From NCBI GenBank assembly GCA_038750655.1, contig JBCDGZ010000011.1, forward strand, positions 21,430-85,429: a DNA stretch of 64,000 nucleotides, read 5' to 3'. This DNA is from JBCDGZ01 sp038750655 (lineage in GTDB: Bacteria > Bacteroidota > Bacteroidia > Chitinophagales > Saprospiraceae). Shown here piece after piece: positions 54,701-63,388 of this stretch; the first letter of the stretch is position 1; every line of letters begins with the position of its first letter. The translations under genes and the position numbers were made by a program. Below the pieces are notes generated by a model that did not search any database, was not told the DNA's origin, and saw only the letters and a program-made list of their open reading frames with translations.

Positions 54701-57440
54701 CCTCTTACCGCCCTCCAATTTTGCCGCACAGTTGGTGCAGGAAGAAAACCCTCTGATCTTTACTACCAATGCCGAGCAGCAAATGCTAGCGGGCCTTCCT
54801 GCCGGTGATAAGACCCTGGTGCGCCTTACCTTCGACTGGAATCAGGTGCATAATATTGCCTATCAGGCTGCCGAAGAAGTGGAATTTTTCTTTAGAGAAA
54901 CTCAACCCCTGACCGTACTTGGGGATATTGACAGCGTAGTAGACCTGGGCAACAATCGGGTTCGGGTATTTACCAAATCCTACACGGTAGAAAGCGCCAA
55001 TCCGCCTTACGATGAGCAGCCTTTTGTTGCTGCTGCTAATGTGGGTAGATTTGTCGGTAGCTTCTTTACGGCGAATGAAGTGGCCTACGAAGTGGAAAGT
55101 GTGACTTCGGGAAATAATCCGCAGTTCATCCTGAAAAAGCAACGGTTTACGGATGTCTTGGAAACGCCTTCGGGCGAATTTGTGGTCACAGAGGACTTTC
55201 TGGCCCCCAATCCCGATGAACGTTTTTTGGTGTTTGAAAACCTCAGCGATCCGAGTACCTGGGACTTCAAGCTCACCAAGTCCATGCAGCTCAACAACTT
55301 TTTACCCCTCTACCAGGAATCGAAAGTAGAAGATGATGGAAGTATAACGACGCTGAATATCGGTGGGGTGGCCAAGACGGCCAATATCTCCGATATTGTT
55401 GACCCTGTGGATAATGTTTCCCCGACGGGAGCCTATGATATTGAGTTCAATGCCTATTCGCTCCCCAACCCAATAGACCCCGATGCCGAGTGGTACGGTG
55501 GAACGATCAGAATTGTGGAGGATGTCAGCAACTTCCCACCTACCTCTGATCCCAATTACCGCCCACCAGAAATGAAAGTCTTGCAGGTATTGACCATCGA
55601 CACCAGCGGTGCCAACCTTAAAGTCAAAGCCTTTGATCCTACCTTCAGCACCGATCCGCCCACGGGCAATCCCTTCCTCGATTATATGCCAATCGAAAAG
55701 GGCAACACCATCGACGTCAATTTCCACCCCTCTTACCGACTCTACCTCACCGTAGACACCAACGGCGGCAATACCTTCAACGAAGCGACCCTGCTGCCCG
55801 CTCAAGGCGATGGCACCAAGACCACCTTCATGGCCGCCCGCTCCAAAGATACCGTCGATGGCTCTCCCTGCTATTCGTCCTTATCCAAACCCGCGCTGCT
55901 CTTGGCGCAGGAAGTACTGACCCTGGAAGTCCCCGGCGAACCTAGTGGCCCCCTCTTTGCCACCCGCCCCGACTTCTACGGCAAAGCCACCTACACCTTC
56001 GATACCGAAATCGATACCAACGGCCGGACGCCCTACGCCGTCATCTTTTACCGTTCCGACGAGCGCAAAATTCTGGATACCCTCTACAAACCCTCCACCG
56101 TGGAGAGCATTCTCAATCAACTGTTCAGCCTCTACGGCGATAACGACCTCTTCTTCACCGATCGCTGGAACGGCCTAGTGAATGTGGATTACAGCGGGGC
56201 CAACTTCCTGAGCTACGATGGCTACCGATTCCCTCAGCCTGACAATGATGATTACATCATTCCCAACGCTGACCCTAATATCCAACAGACGCCTTTTGCG
56301 GGTGGTAGCGGTAGCCTGAATGCCAATTATACCATTACGCTGTACATTGATCCCGACAATAATCCGGTAACCCAAGTCGTGAAAATGGCTGATGTAGTAG
56401 CAGAGGCCATCCAAGGGGCCTTCCTTCCGCTGACCGAGCAGCCCGTACTCTACAAGTACATCAAAAACGGCCGGGTGACCTCCAATCGCCGTCCGCTAGT
56501 GCGCGATGCCAACGGCGATTTGATTGTTCCGGGCAATACCATCAACTTCAACGTCTTCGACCCCTTTCCGATGGTCGTCCAATTTGTCGATTCGGGGCAG
56601 ACTAAGCTGCGCTTTACGGACTATACGCTAGACGGCTCCTCTCGCAGTTTCTTCTTCTACTTTGCGGTAGAACTGTCGAAGAAGCTGGAAGTAAGTGAGG
56701 CCAGTGTAGTCGCGGGGCCCATTCAATTGGTCAACTCCGCGCCGGCGGAGCAACCGGGCATTCGCAAGATCACCTCGCAGCAGGCCAATCTGGTTTTAGA
56801 GCGACCGGCGGCGGTCAAGCTGGAACTCAACGACTTTATCGGTGTGGAAGGCATTACGAAATTTGAAATCTATCGGGCAACCGACAGCGTTGATGCCATG
56901 AGCGTGCGGACGATGACGCTGGCCAAGACCTTCGATGTTGGCGAGGAGCTCGTCGATGATTTTTCTGACCTCAGCATTCCGCCCTACGGAGAACCGCTGT
57001 TCTACCGCGTCGTTGCCCTGCGCGAGATCACCAACGAGTTCAATGCCACCGAGTATGCCCCCTCCAAGCCCTCCGAACTGGCCTTGGCCAGCATCCTCGA
57101 CCCCGGCTATCCACCCGCTCCCGTACTGAGCTACACCTCCAGTCCGCTGACCGCCACCGCACCGCCGACGCTGCCCAATGTCATCCTCAGTTGGGACAAA
57201 ACGGTGCACAACGGCAGCTATCACCTGTATAAATGGACCAAGGTGGGCAACTGGGAAAAGATTCACGAAGTGATCAGCAATGATGCGACGATGACTGTAG
57301 ATTTGTCAACGACTTCTTTGGGTACGAACGTGCTGGTCAAAGAGGACGATGAGGGCTACGAGCGCTTTCACCAATTTAGAGTCTTGGCACAGAGTGCCTC
57401 GGGGTTAATGAGTCTGGAAGACAAGGTGCTGGTTATTTAA
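51729..57440 (+). CDS. Giant 1903-residue protein with N-terminal beta-propeller and fibronectin-like C-terminus
   Basis: No signal peptide is seen; it starts MANFVNLYKRKSSSYYRDIV. Residues about 15-360 are repeats of the type ELYIAGSISTKGLITKLDEKG, DLLAYGTN and GCIVFGSSSQG, typical of a WD-like or PQQ-like beta-propeller. The middle (about 380-1680) is a series of beta domains without recognised family. Fibronectin type III-like domains lie at about 1700-1790 (FEIYRATDS and PLFYRVVAL) and 1800-1903 (VILSWDKTVHNGSY and FRVLAQSASG). The design fits a binding or tethering protein. It ends the operon and converges on ypdA with only 8 bp between stops. Confidence 0.85.
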   Translation: MANFVNLYKRKSSSYYRDIVEYDSINKELYIAGSISTKGLITKLDEKGKVLWDKEYELNGESISFQQILKCSNGDLLAYGTNPTGQQWRNRNFFVRIRPDGSLIWSSHYSTSLTRYNIQITQSGVDEFFITSWHNTYSTVDDVEILKIDGSGKELASIRFGLNNNDDQVKGIIPYGQGGCIVFGSSSQGSGWDGFIAAFDAQLNHQWSTLLGMSTHEEILDMVQVGQHEFAIVGYSVTRKQHFLTRYSQALSSHSVLFFDAGSDDRSFTRIITGKGGLYMCSYAKSIAASYVMKLSSSLNPIWRKRLDFDKQYDIRELKYDTTQQLLLGVGRSRYDGTLAFRTDLDMTSCVTIDLPALQFERLDFSSKPWNPPVSPVDQVGRSVPLIVRNVMPERNPLCPDTGIELDATSIIQSPHLYCQAAGSDTTDGSSRGIHLRWDLLKYLGENHLPKGNLTNQYPTNIGFNRADDFVRIYRAPYNTVYNLSLRLGAGPNQLIEAGSTRRWIYTGLFVHQGNDRTVELDFVDTAEYDQLRQQLHPQQSPIDFLFQYRGVVELRVPGHLFFMVDVGPEINFNAPQACIRMETVSWPDTTDGNSRYVSCRKKLDGVRVYKQKEPTYIVCENIDVFRFQTIDTFIYDIQIVTYEDTMIGYQDRWAQLGEFSLTTDNNTAYQRLEDVPAYIVDKEWSKFNESDPGTGEFKVNVDNYKDRWLPAADPNTGLKEGVVKYLSLSQTNTQALEIILDDAGDSSTEVSYLEFLRLASLDYHGARMLGLGHIDGMDASQVTTPYIYLAQYVTEAALEEGGVAGVNTHYYMTLPTRQLDHRLPQAPVLDPVTYGLYADNGTGTPTLLSDPDGYVPFINDPYEYVRYINLFRQRFPYEYGLRSFFDSSQEFCMCDKTQAVAFGLEYKEISEAQFRRPEILNDSDYSDHAGLPEVVPIPESGEPDEAVYTHMETEEGEHRYGMYSINWFSRVSPVSNLVDTNFTDFPKRNSLLPPSNFAAQLVQEENPLIFTTNAEQQMLAGLPAGDKTLVRLTFDWNQVHNIAYQAAEEVEFFFRETQPLTVLGDIDSVVDLGNNRVRVFTKSYTVESANPPYDEQPFVAAANVGRFVGSFFTANEVAYEVESVTSGNNPQFILKKQRFTDVLETPSGEFVVTEDFLAPNPDERFLVFENLSDPSTWDFKLTKSMQLNNFLPLYQESKVEDDGSITTLNIGGVAKTANISDIVDPVDNVSPTGAYDIEFNAYSLPNPIDPDAEWYGGTIRIVEDVSNFPPTSDPNYRPPEMKVLQVLTIDTSGANLKVKAFDPTFSTDPPTGNPFLDYMPIEKGNTIDVNFHPSYRLYLTVDTNGGNTFNEATLLPAQGDGTKTTFMAARSKDTVDGSPCYSSLSKPALLLAQEVLTLEVPGEPSGPLFATRPDFYGKATYTFDTEIDTNGRTPYAVIFYRSDERKILDTLYKPSTVESILNQLFSLYGDNDLFFTDRWNGLVNVDYSGANFLSYDGYRFPQPDNDDYIIPNADPNIQQTPFAGGSGSLNANYTITLYIDPDNNPVTQVVKMADVVAEAIQGAFLPLTEQPVLYKYIKNGRVTSNRRPLVRDANGDLIVPGNTINFNVFDPFPMVVQFVDSGQTKLRFTDYTLDGSSRSFFFYFAVELSKKLEVSEASVVAGPIQLVNSAPAEQPGIRKITSQQANLVLERPAAVKLELNDFIGVEGITKFEIYRATDSVDAMSVRTMTLAKTFDVGEELVDDFSDLSIPPYGEPLFYRVVALREITNEFNATEYAPSKPSELALASILDPGYPPAPVLSYTSSPLTATAPPTLPNVILSWDKTVHNGSYHLYKWTKVGNWEKIHEVISNDATMTVDLSTTSLGTNVLVKEDDEGYERFHQFRVLAQSASGLMSLEDKVLVI

Positions 57441-57448
57441 GGTCAGCA

Positions 57449-58432
57449 TCAAGGCACGCTGGCCTTGGCCCCGATGGCTTTGAGGATCATCTCGGCGTGC
57501 ACCCGCGAGTTTTCGATGAACAGCTTGCTGGTTTGCAGGCCGGCATTGACGACGCCGGCGATGTAGACATTGGGCAGGTTGGTTTCTAGGGTCTCCGGGT
57601 TGTGGATGGGGGTGAGGTGGCCGTCGTCGGCTAGTTGGATGCCGAGCTGGCGCAGGAGCTGGAAGTTAGGCTGGTAGCCGGTCATGGCCAGTACGAAGTC
57701 GTTGGCGATGGTTTGGGGCCCTTGGGGCGTGAGCAGGTCGACGCGGTCAGGATGAATGGCCGTAATGGTGGTATTGAAATGGGCTTTGATAGAGCCTTCT
57801 TTGATGCGATTTTCGATGTTGGGACGAATCCAGTATTTTACCCGAGGACTGATTTTATCTTGGCGAATGGCCATGGTAACTTTGGCGCCTTTGTGGTAGG
57901 TTTCTAGTGCGACATCGCAGGCGGAGTTGGCTGCTCCGACGACCAGTAATTCCTGACCGATATAGGGGTGGGCCTCATCGTAGAAATGCTTGACTTTGGG
58001 CAGTTCTTCCCCCGGAATATTGAGCTTGCGTGGTGTATCGTAGAAGCCCGTAGCGATCACTACGGATTGGCTATAGTAGGTTCTATTATTGGTTTGAATG
58101 CGATAGCTTTGATCCTCCACTGGTTCCATTTCCTGTACCTCCTCAAACAAACGAATTTGCAAATCCCAACTTTCCTTCACCCGACGAAAGTATTCCAAGG
58201 ATTCCCGTCGGGTAGGTTTTTCAGAATGAGAAATGAAGGGTATATCACCGATTTCTAGCAGCTTAGAAGTAGAAAAAAAGGTCATGTTAGTGGGAAATCG
58301 GTAGAGCGAATTGACCAGCACTCCTTTTTCCAATACCAAATAATGCAAACCAGCTTTACTGGCTTCAATGGCACAACACAGCCCGATAGGCCCACCACCG
58401 ATGATAATCAAATCGTATTTTTGCTTATCCAT
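57449..58432 (-). CDS. ypdA: YpdA-type FAD-dependent bacillithiol disulfide reductase
   Basis: A 327-residue flavoprotein, starting MDKQKYDLIIIGGGPIGL with the FAD-binding GxGxxG-like motif at 12-17. A second nucleotide-binding motif, LLVVGAANSACDVALE, lies near 152-167, and the C-terminal FAD motif is LPNVYIAGV. RFPTNMTFFSTS and VIATGFYDTPR are YpdA family features. YpdA reduces oxidised bacillithiol using NADPH. The ATG at 58432 is chosen because it starts the FAD motif at the family distance; an upstream start would lie deep in the agmatinase-family gene. Overlap with that gene is 8 bp. No bacillithiol synthesis gene is in the window. Confidence 0.9.
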   Translation of the reverse strand: MDKQKYDLIIIGGGPIGLCCAIEASKAGLHYLVLEKGVLVNSLYRFPTNMTFFSTSKLLEIGDIPFISHSEKPTRRESLEYFRRVKESWDLQIRLFEEVQEMEPVEDQSYRIQTNNRTYYSQSVVIATGFYDTPRKLNIPGEELPKVKHFYDEAHPYIGQELLVVGAANSACDVALETYHKGAKVTMAIRQDKISPRVKYWIRPNIENRIKEGSIKAHFNTTITAIHPDRVDLLTPQGPQTIANDFVLAMTGYQPNFQLLRQLGIQLADDGHLTPIHNPETLETNLPNVYIAGVVNAGLQTSKLFIENSRVHAEMILKAIGAKASVP

Positions 58433-59489
58433 TTCTCGATACTTTTCCTTGAGAGCAGCCCGTCCATCCACAGAGTTGATAGAGGAGGCGTGCAGCAACA
58501 TTGCCATCCCACTCGCCTTCGCCTGCGACTTCACAAAGGTCAAAGCCGATGATTTCTCTACCACTGTCGACGACTGCTTTGATCAGGGCGATGGCTTCGT
58601 TGTATTGCAAACCTCCGGGGACCGGCGTTCCGGTATTGGGGCAGAGGCTGGGATTGAGGCCATCAATATCAAAGCTGATGTAGACTTTTCTGGGCAACAT
58701 GGCAACGATTGATCGGGTGATGCTGATCCAGCTTTGCTTGTGAAATTGAGCGGCTTTGAGTTTACGATCATAGAACACCTTGATTCGCTTATTGTTTTGG
58801 GCGGCGTACTGCGCCTCCGCCTCACAATTGTCCCGGATGCCTACCTGCACGAGTCGGGTGACTTGGGGGAATTGTAGGGCATTATGAAAAATGGAGGCAT
58901 GGGAATAGGGGAAGCCTTCGTAGGCGATGCGAAGGTCCTGGTGGGCGTCGATTTGTAGGATGCCGAAGGCGGGGTAGCGCTCACTCAGCGCTCGGATCAG
59001 CCCCAGCGGCGTACTGTGCTCTCCGCCGAGCAGCCCGACGATTTTACCCTGCTCCAACAGGCCCTTGGCCTCCCGGTAGATCCATTCGTGCAGCTCGGTG
59101 CAGCCCTGATTGACTTGTTGGCGGTTGGCCTCCATCTGCTCGCGCTGGCCCTTCGGGCTCCCCGCTTCCAGCCAATCGATGTAGGCCAGGGCCTTAGTGC
59201 GGAGCTGGGCGTTGCGCTGCTGCCAATGGGCCTCCGGCCGCCGCAGATAAATCCCCATCGCCCAAGGTCGATCCAAATCTACATCAAACAAGTCGAGCTG
59301 ACTGGAGCAGGCCAGTACATTCTCCGGCCCTCCGGCTGTTCCTGCACCAAAAGAAACCGTCACATCCCAGGGTACGGAGAGCATCACCAAGTCTGATTCT
59401 TCCTCCTCGTAGGGCAGGCCGATGAAGTGGCCATTCTTGAGGCCAACACCATTGGGGTCAAAATTCGCCGTTTTTTCTGCTTTACTCAT
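58425..59489 (-). CDS. speB: Agmatinase/arginase-family ureohydrolase
   Basis: A 354-residue protein with both manganese sites: GGEHS (His158), DAHQD (Asp181, His183, Asp185), SFDIDGLNP (Asp274, Asp276), and Glu320 in FDLCEV. Its place directly after arginine decarboxylase suggests hydrolysis of agmatine to putrescine and urea, but agmatinase, arginase and formimidoylglutamase cannot be separated by motif alone. It is somewhat longer than classic agmatinase (about 300) because of an insertion at about 90-145. It overlaps the upstream and downstream genes by 8 bp each. Confidence 0.9.
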   Translation of the reverse strand: MSKAEKTANFDPNGVGLKNGHFIGLPYEEEESDLVMLSVPWDVTVSFGAGTAGGPENVLACSSQLDLFDVDLDRPWAMGIYLRRPEAHWQQRNAQLRTKALAYIDWLEAGSPKGQREQMEANRQQVNQGCTELHEWIYREAKGLLEQGKIVGLLGGEHSTPLGLIRALSERYPAFGILQIDAHQDLRIAYEGFPYSHASIFHNALQFPQVTRLVQVGIRDNCEAEAQYAAQNNKRIKVFYDRKLKAAQFHKQSWISITRSIVAMLPRKVYISFDIDGLNPSLCPNTGTPVPGGLQYNEAIALIKAVVDSGREIIGFDLCEVAGEGEWDGNVAARLLYQLCGWTGCSQGKVSRNG

Positions 59490-60882
59490 AGCCCAAAATT
59501 TTTAGCATAGAATCCGCCTTTTGCTCCTCGGCGTAGAGGTGGTCGACTAGATTGCCTTTGTCATTACGGTCGATGATGATTTGCTTGGGCGCGGGTAGCA
59601 GACAATGCTTGATGCCGCCGTAGCCGCTGATCGATTCTTGGTAGGCGCCGGTGTGGAAGAACCCGAGGTAGAGGGGTTCTTTGGCGTTGGGGGCGACGCG
59701 CGGGAGGTAGACCTGATTGACATGGACCTCAGAATTGTAGTAATCCGAATTATCGCAGCTCAGCCCGCCGATGTTGACTTTGGTGTATTCATTGTGCCAA
59801 TGATTAATAGGCAGCAGGATAAAACGCTGAGCGATGCCCCAGCTATCGGGCAGGGTCGTCATCAGCGAACCGTCAATCATGTACCACAGCTCATTGTCGT
59901 TTTGCTGCTTTTGGCCCAAGACCGAAAAGATGGTCGCTCCGCTTTCTCCTACCGTATAGGACCCAAACTCGGTATAAATATCCGGCTCCGGAATACCGTG
60001 CTCCTCGCAAGATTCCTGGATCAGCTTGACAATTTCTTTGATCATGTATTTATAATCAAACTCAAAGCCCAAAGAATTGCGGATAGGCATCCCTCCACCG
60101 ATATTGAGGGCCGTGAGTTCAGGGCAGCATTTACGCAACTCGCAGTAGATTTTGATGGCCTTTTTGAGTTCCCCCCAATAGTAGAGGCTGTCTTTAATGC
60201 CCGTATCGACAAAAAAGTGCAGCATGGTGAGTTGGAATTGTGGGTTGTTGGCAATTTTTTCTTTATAAAAATCAAGAATCTGATGGCCGGGGATACCTAG
60301 TCGGGAAGTGTAAAACTCGAAGTTGGGTTCTTCCGAAGTCGCCACTCGCACCCCTAGCTTACACGAGCCTTTGACCAGCTCCATATAATGCTGTACCTCC
60401 TCCATGTTATCACAAATGGGAATAACATTTTCGAAGCCCGCATTGATCATCTCACTGATCTTTTTGATGTAGGTGATGGGCTTAAAGCCATTATTGAGGA
60501 TAATGGTTTTTTTATTAATCTTACCCTGCTCATACAGCTTGCATACCAGATCAATATCGAAGGCCGAAGAGGTCTCTAGTTGAGCCTTGTGCTGCAGCAC
60601 CTCGTCCATGATATAGCTAAAATGAGAGCTTTTGGTGCAATAGCAATAGTGGTATTTACCATTGTAGCCGATGGCTTTCATGGCGCGCGTAAAAAGGTTG
60701 CGGGCTCTTTTGATTTGAAAGCCAATACGCGGCAGATAGGCGATGCGCAGGGGCGTACCGTATTTTTCAATTAAATATTTGAGGGGAATACCATTAAATT
60801 CGAGATAGCCATTTTCTAGATCAAATCCTTCCTGTGGGAAATAGAATGTTTGATCTATAAGGTCAAAATAACTGTTTGTCAC
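59482..60882 (-). CDS. speA: Arginine decarboxylase, Bacteroidota type
   Basis: A 466-residue PLP enzyme of the alanine racemase fold (fold III). The PLP Lys is Lys84 in YHYCYCTKSSHF. The GGGMP motif (NIGGGMPI) and YTEFGSYTVGESGA bind PLP phosphate, and the C-terminal part has GGLSCDNSDYY and GFFHTGAYQE, the active-site Cys and Tyr region. It converts arginine to agmatine for polyamine synthesis. The length and the DLIDQTFYFPQEGF opening match the Bacteroidota form. The start is GTG at 60880-60882: an in-frame TAG lies two codons upstream, and no ATG follows before the conserved opening. Confidence 0.93.
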   Translation of the reverse strand: MTNSYFDLIDQTFYFPQEGFDLENGYLEFNGIPLKYLIEKYGTPLRIAYLPRIGFQIKRARNLFTRAMKAIGYNGKYHYCYCTKSSHFSYIMDEVLQHKAQLETSSAFDIDLVCKLYEQGKINKKTIILNNGFKPITYIKKISEMINAGFENVIPICDNMEEVQHYMELVKGSCKLGVRVATSEEPNFEFYTSRLGIPGHQILDFYKEKIANNPQFQLTMLHFFVDTGIKDSLYYWGELKKAIKIYCELRKCCPELTALNIGGGMPIRNSLGFEFDYKYMIKEIVKLIQESCEEHGIPEPDIYTEFGSYTVGESGATIFSVLGQKQQNDNELWYMIDGSLMTTLPDSWGIAQRFILLPINHWHNEYTKVNIGGLSCDNSDYYNSEVHVNQVYLPRVAPNAKEPLYLGFFHTGAYQESISGYGGIKHCLLPAPKQIIIDRNDKGNLVDHLYAEEQKADSMLKILGYE

Positions 60883-61249
60883 CTGCTAAAATCCGTATAT
60901 ATGTGTACAAAAAGACAAAGAACAGCTGATTTTATCGAATAGCTGTCAACTGCATAAAGGTACGTTCCCAAACGGGAATTTCAGTAGTTTTAGGGGATAA
61001 AAAATTAGAATTTTGTGCTTGTCGTTATCCTCCGGCGGCGTGTAGAATAGCTACCCTAAATAGGGTATTTCACCCCAAAAGAGGGCAATAATGGACCTAA
61101 ATTGGCTAAAAAGCGGCTGCAGTAGGGGGGATTCTTTGACAATGGGACAGAAAACATGTATTTTTAGAATTCGTTAGGGTTCTCATCCCAGCCCGTTTAA
61201 GAGACAAAAACCATTTTATAGTTCCCCCTGCGAATTATAATCCTAAGCC
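60883..61249. promoter_or_regulatory. Divergent regulatory region between speA and the S1-type protease gene
   Basis: No gene is visible in this 367-bp gap. A near-perfect palindrome, TACCCTAAATAGGGTA, lies at 61052-61067 (7-bp arms, 2-base centre), almost at the midpoint, and may be an operator. Both genes must have promoters here, but I cannot assign the elements. Confidence 0.4.
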
Positions 61250-63142
61250 ATGAACAACACCTACAAACTAAGCGGGCTTGTCCTCTGCCTGTTGTTATTG
61301 CTCTCCCCTTCACTTTTCGCACAAGTCAGCGCTGGCGGTACCCCCTATGGCTTGAGCAATGAATTCCAAAGTCAATATCGGCAATCTGTTTTGCCCGCTA
61401 CTCCGGTGCAAGCATTGGACATGCGACGCATTAAAAAGGAGGATGAGGAGAAAATCGGTACGGTGCGCTTCGCTGCGCCGATTCCGGTAGATTTCAATAT
61501 GGCACGATCCGGGCAGTGGACGGAGCTGAAAAATGGCGATCGGGTTTGGCGATTAAAGCTACAATCTAAAGGCGCTTTGGGTCTTTTTGTGGTTTATGAA
61601 GATTTTTTCCTGCCCTTCGGGAGTCGCCTTTTTATGTACAGCGAGGATGGTCAGCAGATAAAGGGGGCGTATACGCATAAAAATAATACAGAAAGTGGTC
61701 GCTTTATGACCGGAATGATCAACGGCGAAACGGCGATTATTGAATATTACGAGCCCCAGGGCGTGCGCGGGCAGGGGCGACTACAAATCGGTCGGGTCTT
61801 CAACAGCTACCAGCGGGAGTTGATGGAACCGGACGATTATCCTTACAAAGCCAACAGTGCGGCCTTCGATTTTGGCGAGTCACTGTCTTGTAATGTCAAT
61901 GTCAATTGCCCTGCCGGGGCCGATTGGCAGGACGAAAAGCAAGGCATTGTCCGCATCCTACGGGTATTTGAAGAGGGAATTGGCTGGTGTAGTGGTTCTT
62001 TGATCAACAACACCAATGAAGACGGAACGCCCTACGTGCTCAGTGCCTATCATTGCTGGGCGGGCTTCACCCCCGAGATGGACCTATGGCGCTTCGACTT
62101 CAACTACGAAACCGACGGCTGCGCCAACCCCGCCCTGGAACCTGGCTACCAATCCATCCTCGGTGCCACCTACCGCGCTGGCCGCGAGCAGAGCGACTTC
62201 CTCCTCCTCGAACTGCCCCGTCGGGTCCCCTACAGCTATAATGCCTACTTCAACGGCTGGAATCGCGATAGCACCGACCTGCCCACCAACAGCGCCGGTA
62301 TCCACCATCCCCAAGGCGATATTCGCAAGATTTCGATCGAAAATGATCCTGCTACCATTTTTAGTAGCAGTATCCCCTGGAGTAATAATGTCACCACACC
62401 CGCCAACCACCATATCCGCGTAGAATTTGACGAAGGGTCCTTCGAAAGTGGCTCTTCCGGTAGCCCACTTTTCGATGATAACCGCTACATCGTCGGGCAG
62501 CTACACGGCGGCAGCGCCAGCTGCTTCGCCTTCCGGGCCTTCTATGGGCGCTTCTCCAAATCCTGGAATGCTGGCAGCACCGTTGATGCCCGCCTCCGAG
62601 AGTGGCTGGACCCCGCCGGAACCGGCGTCCTTCAGCTCGGACCTTACATTCCACCACCAGCCTCCTCCATCTCTGGCACCATCACCGACCCCGCTGGAGT
62701 ACCCATGCCCAATGTCACCGTCTACCTCGGCGGCGACCTTATCGACTCCGTCAGCACCAACACCAATGGCTTCTATTCCTTCGAAGTCCCGGTCGGCGGC
62801 GACTATACCATCACGCCTTTCAAGGACACCAATCCCCAAAATGGCGTCAGCACCTTCGATATCGTTCTGATCCAAAAGCACATCCTACAAGTCCAGCCCT
62901 TCACCGAGCCCTACCAATTCCTGGCTGCCGATGTTAATAATTCCGGCACCGTCACCACCTTCGACGTGGTCAATACCCGCAAGGTCATCCTGCTGATTGA
63001 AGATAACTTCCTGGGCAGCCCCTCCTGGCGCTTCGACCAACCTGTCCTCACCATCCAAGACCTCAGCGGTGACTTGATAGGACAGGATTTTATGGGCTAC
63101 AAGGTCGGGGATGTGACGGGGAATGCGGACCCTGGAGGGTAA
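61250..63142 (+). CDS. Secreted S1-type (lysyl endopeptidase-like) protease with dockerin-like C-terminus
   Basis: A 630-residue protein with a signal peptide (about 1-25, ending LFAQ). A propeptide-like region covers about 26-200. The protease domain at about 212-465 has the full triad: His268 (LSAYHC), Asp316 (QSDFLLLELP) and Ser403 (GSSGSP). Several Cys fit the disulfides of lysyl endopeptidases. A carboxypeptidase-regulatory-like beta-sandwich follows (about 473-545), then two dockerin-like helices (GVSTFDIVLIQKHIL, and DVNNSG with TTFDVVNTRKVIL). The protein ends at GDVTGNADPGG with no T9SS sorting domain, which secreted proteins of this plan usually have. The palindromic repeat begins at the next base. 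Confidence 0.9.
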   Translation: MNNTYKLSGLVLCLLLLLSPSLFAQVSAGGTPYGLSNEFQSQYRQSVLPATPVQALDMRRIKKEDEEKIGTVRFAAPIPVDFNMARSGQWTELKNGDRVWRLKLQSKGALGLFVVYEDFFLPFGSRLFMYSEDGQQIKGAYTHKNNTESGRFMTGMINGETAIIEYYEPQGVRGQGRLQIGRVFNSYQRELMEPDDYPYKANSAAFDFGESLSCNVNVNCPAGADWQDEKQGIVRILRVFEEGIGWCSGSLINNTNEDGTPYVLSAYHCWAGFTPEMDLWRFDFNYETDGCANPALEPGYQSILGATYRAGREQSDFLLLELPRRVPYSYNAYFNGWNRDSTDLPTNSAGIHHPQGDIRKISIENDPATIFSSSIPWSNNVTTPANHHIRVEFDEGSFESGSSGSPLFDDNRYIVGQLHGGSASCFAFRAFYGRFSKSWNAGSTVDARLREWLDPAGTGVLQLGPYIPPPASSISGTITDPAGVPMPNVTVYLGGDLIDSVSTNTNGFYSFEVPVGGDYTITPFKDTNPQNGVSTFDIVLIQKHILQVQPFTEPYQFLAADVNNSGTVTTFDVVNTRKVILLIEDNFLGSPSWRFDQPVLTIQDLSGDLIGQDFMGYKVGDVTGNADPGG

Positions 63143-63385
63143 AGCGCCTTTGGCGCTCTGGTGGACGGTCGACGCCTTTGGCGTTTTGGTTGACGGTAGA
63201 CGGCCGGACGACAGGACGACAGGGTAGGCGGCTAGATAAATACCTCTGGTACTTTGGGTCGACGATTGACGGTAGACAGTTAGCTGCAAAGCATATGAGA
63301 GCACGTAGGCTCCACACCTTTCACGTCTCATCACGTTTGCCGTCAACCGTCCACCGTCGACCGTCAACCCAGCGCCAAAGGCGCT
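63143..63385. repeat. Palindromic intergenic repeat, copy 2
   Basis: Begins right after the stop of the S1-type protease gene and ends 3 bp before the stop of the convergent gene. The left end AGCGCCTTTGGCGCT (63143-63157) is the inverse of the right end AGCGCCAAAGGCGCT (63371-63385). The left half has a second unit GACGCCTTTGGCGTT at 63171-63185. Many GACGGT(A/C)GAC steps lie inside, and GACGGTAGACGGCC is shared with copy 1 at 12.1-12.3 kb. The AT-rich centre (about 63235-63330) is not shared. Confidence 0.75.
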
Positions 63386-63388
63386 TGC

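Noticed and set aside
34046..57440. Phage or contractile-tail structural genes
   Set aside because: No sheath, tube, baseplate, spike or ATPase protein could be recognised in the window, so an injection-system link stays speculative.
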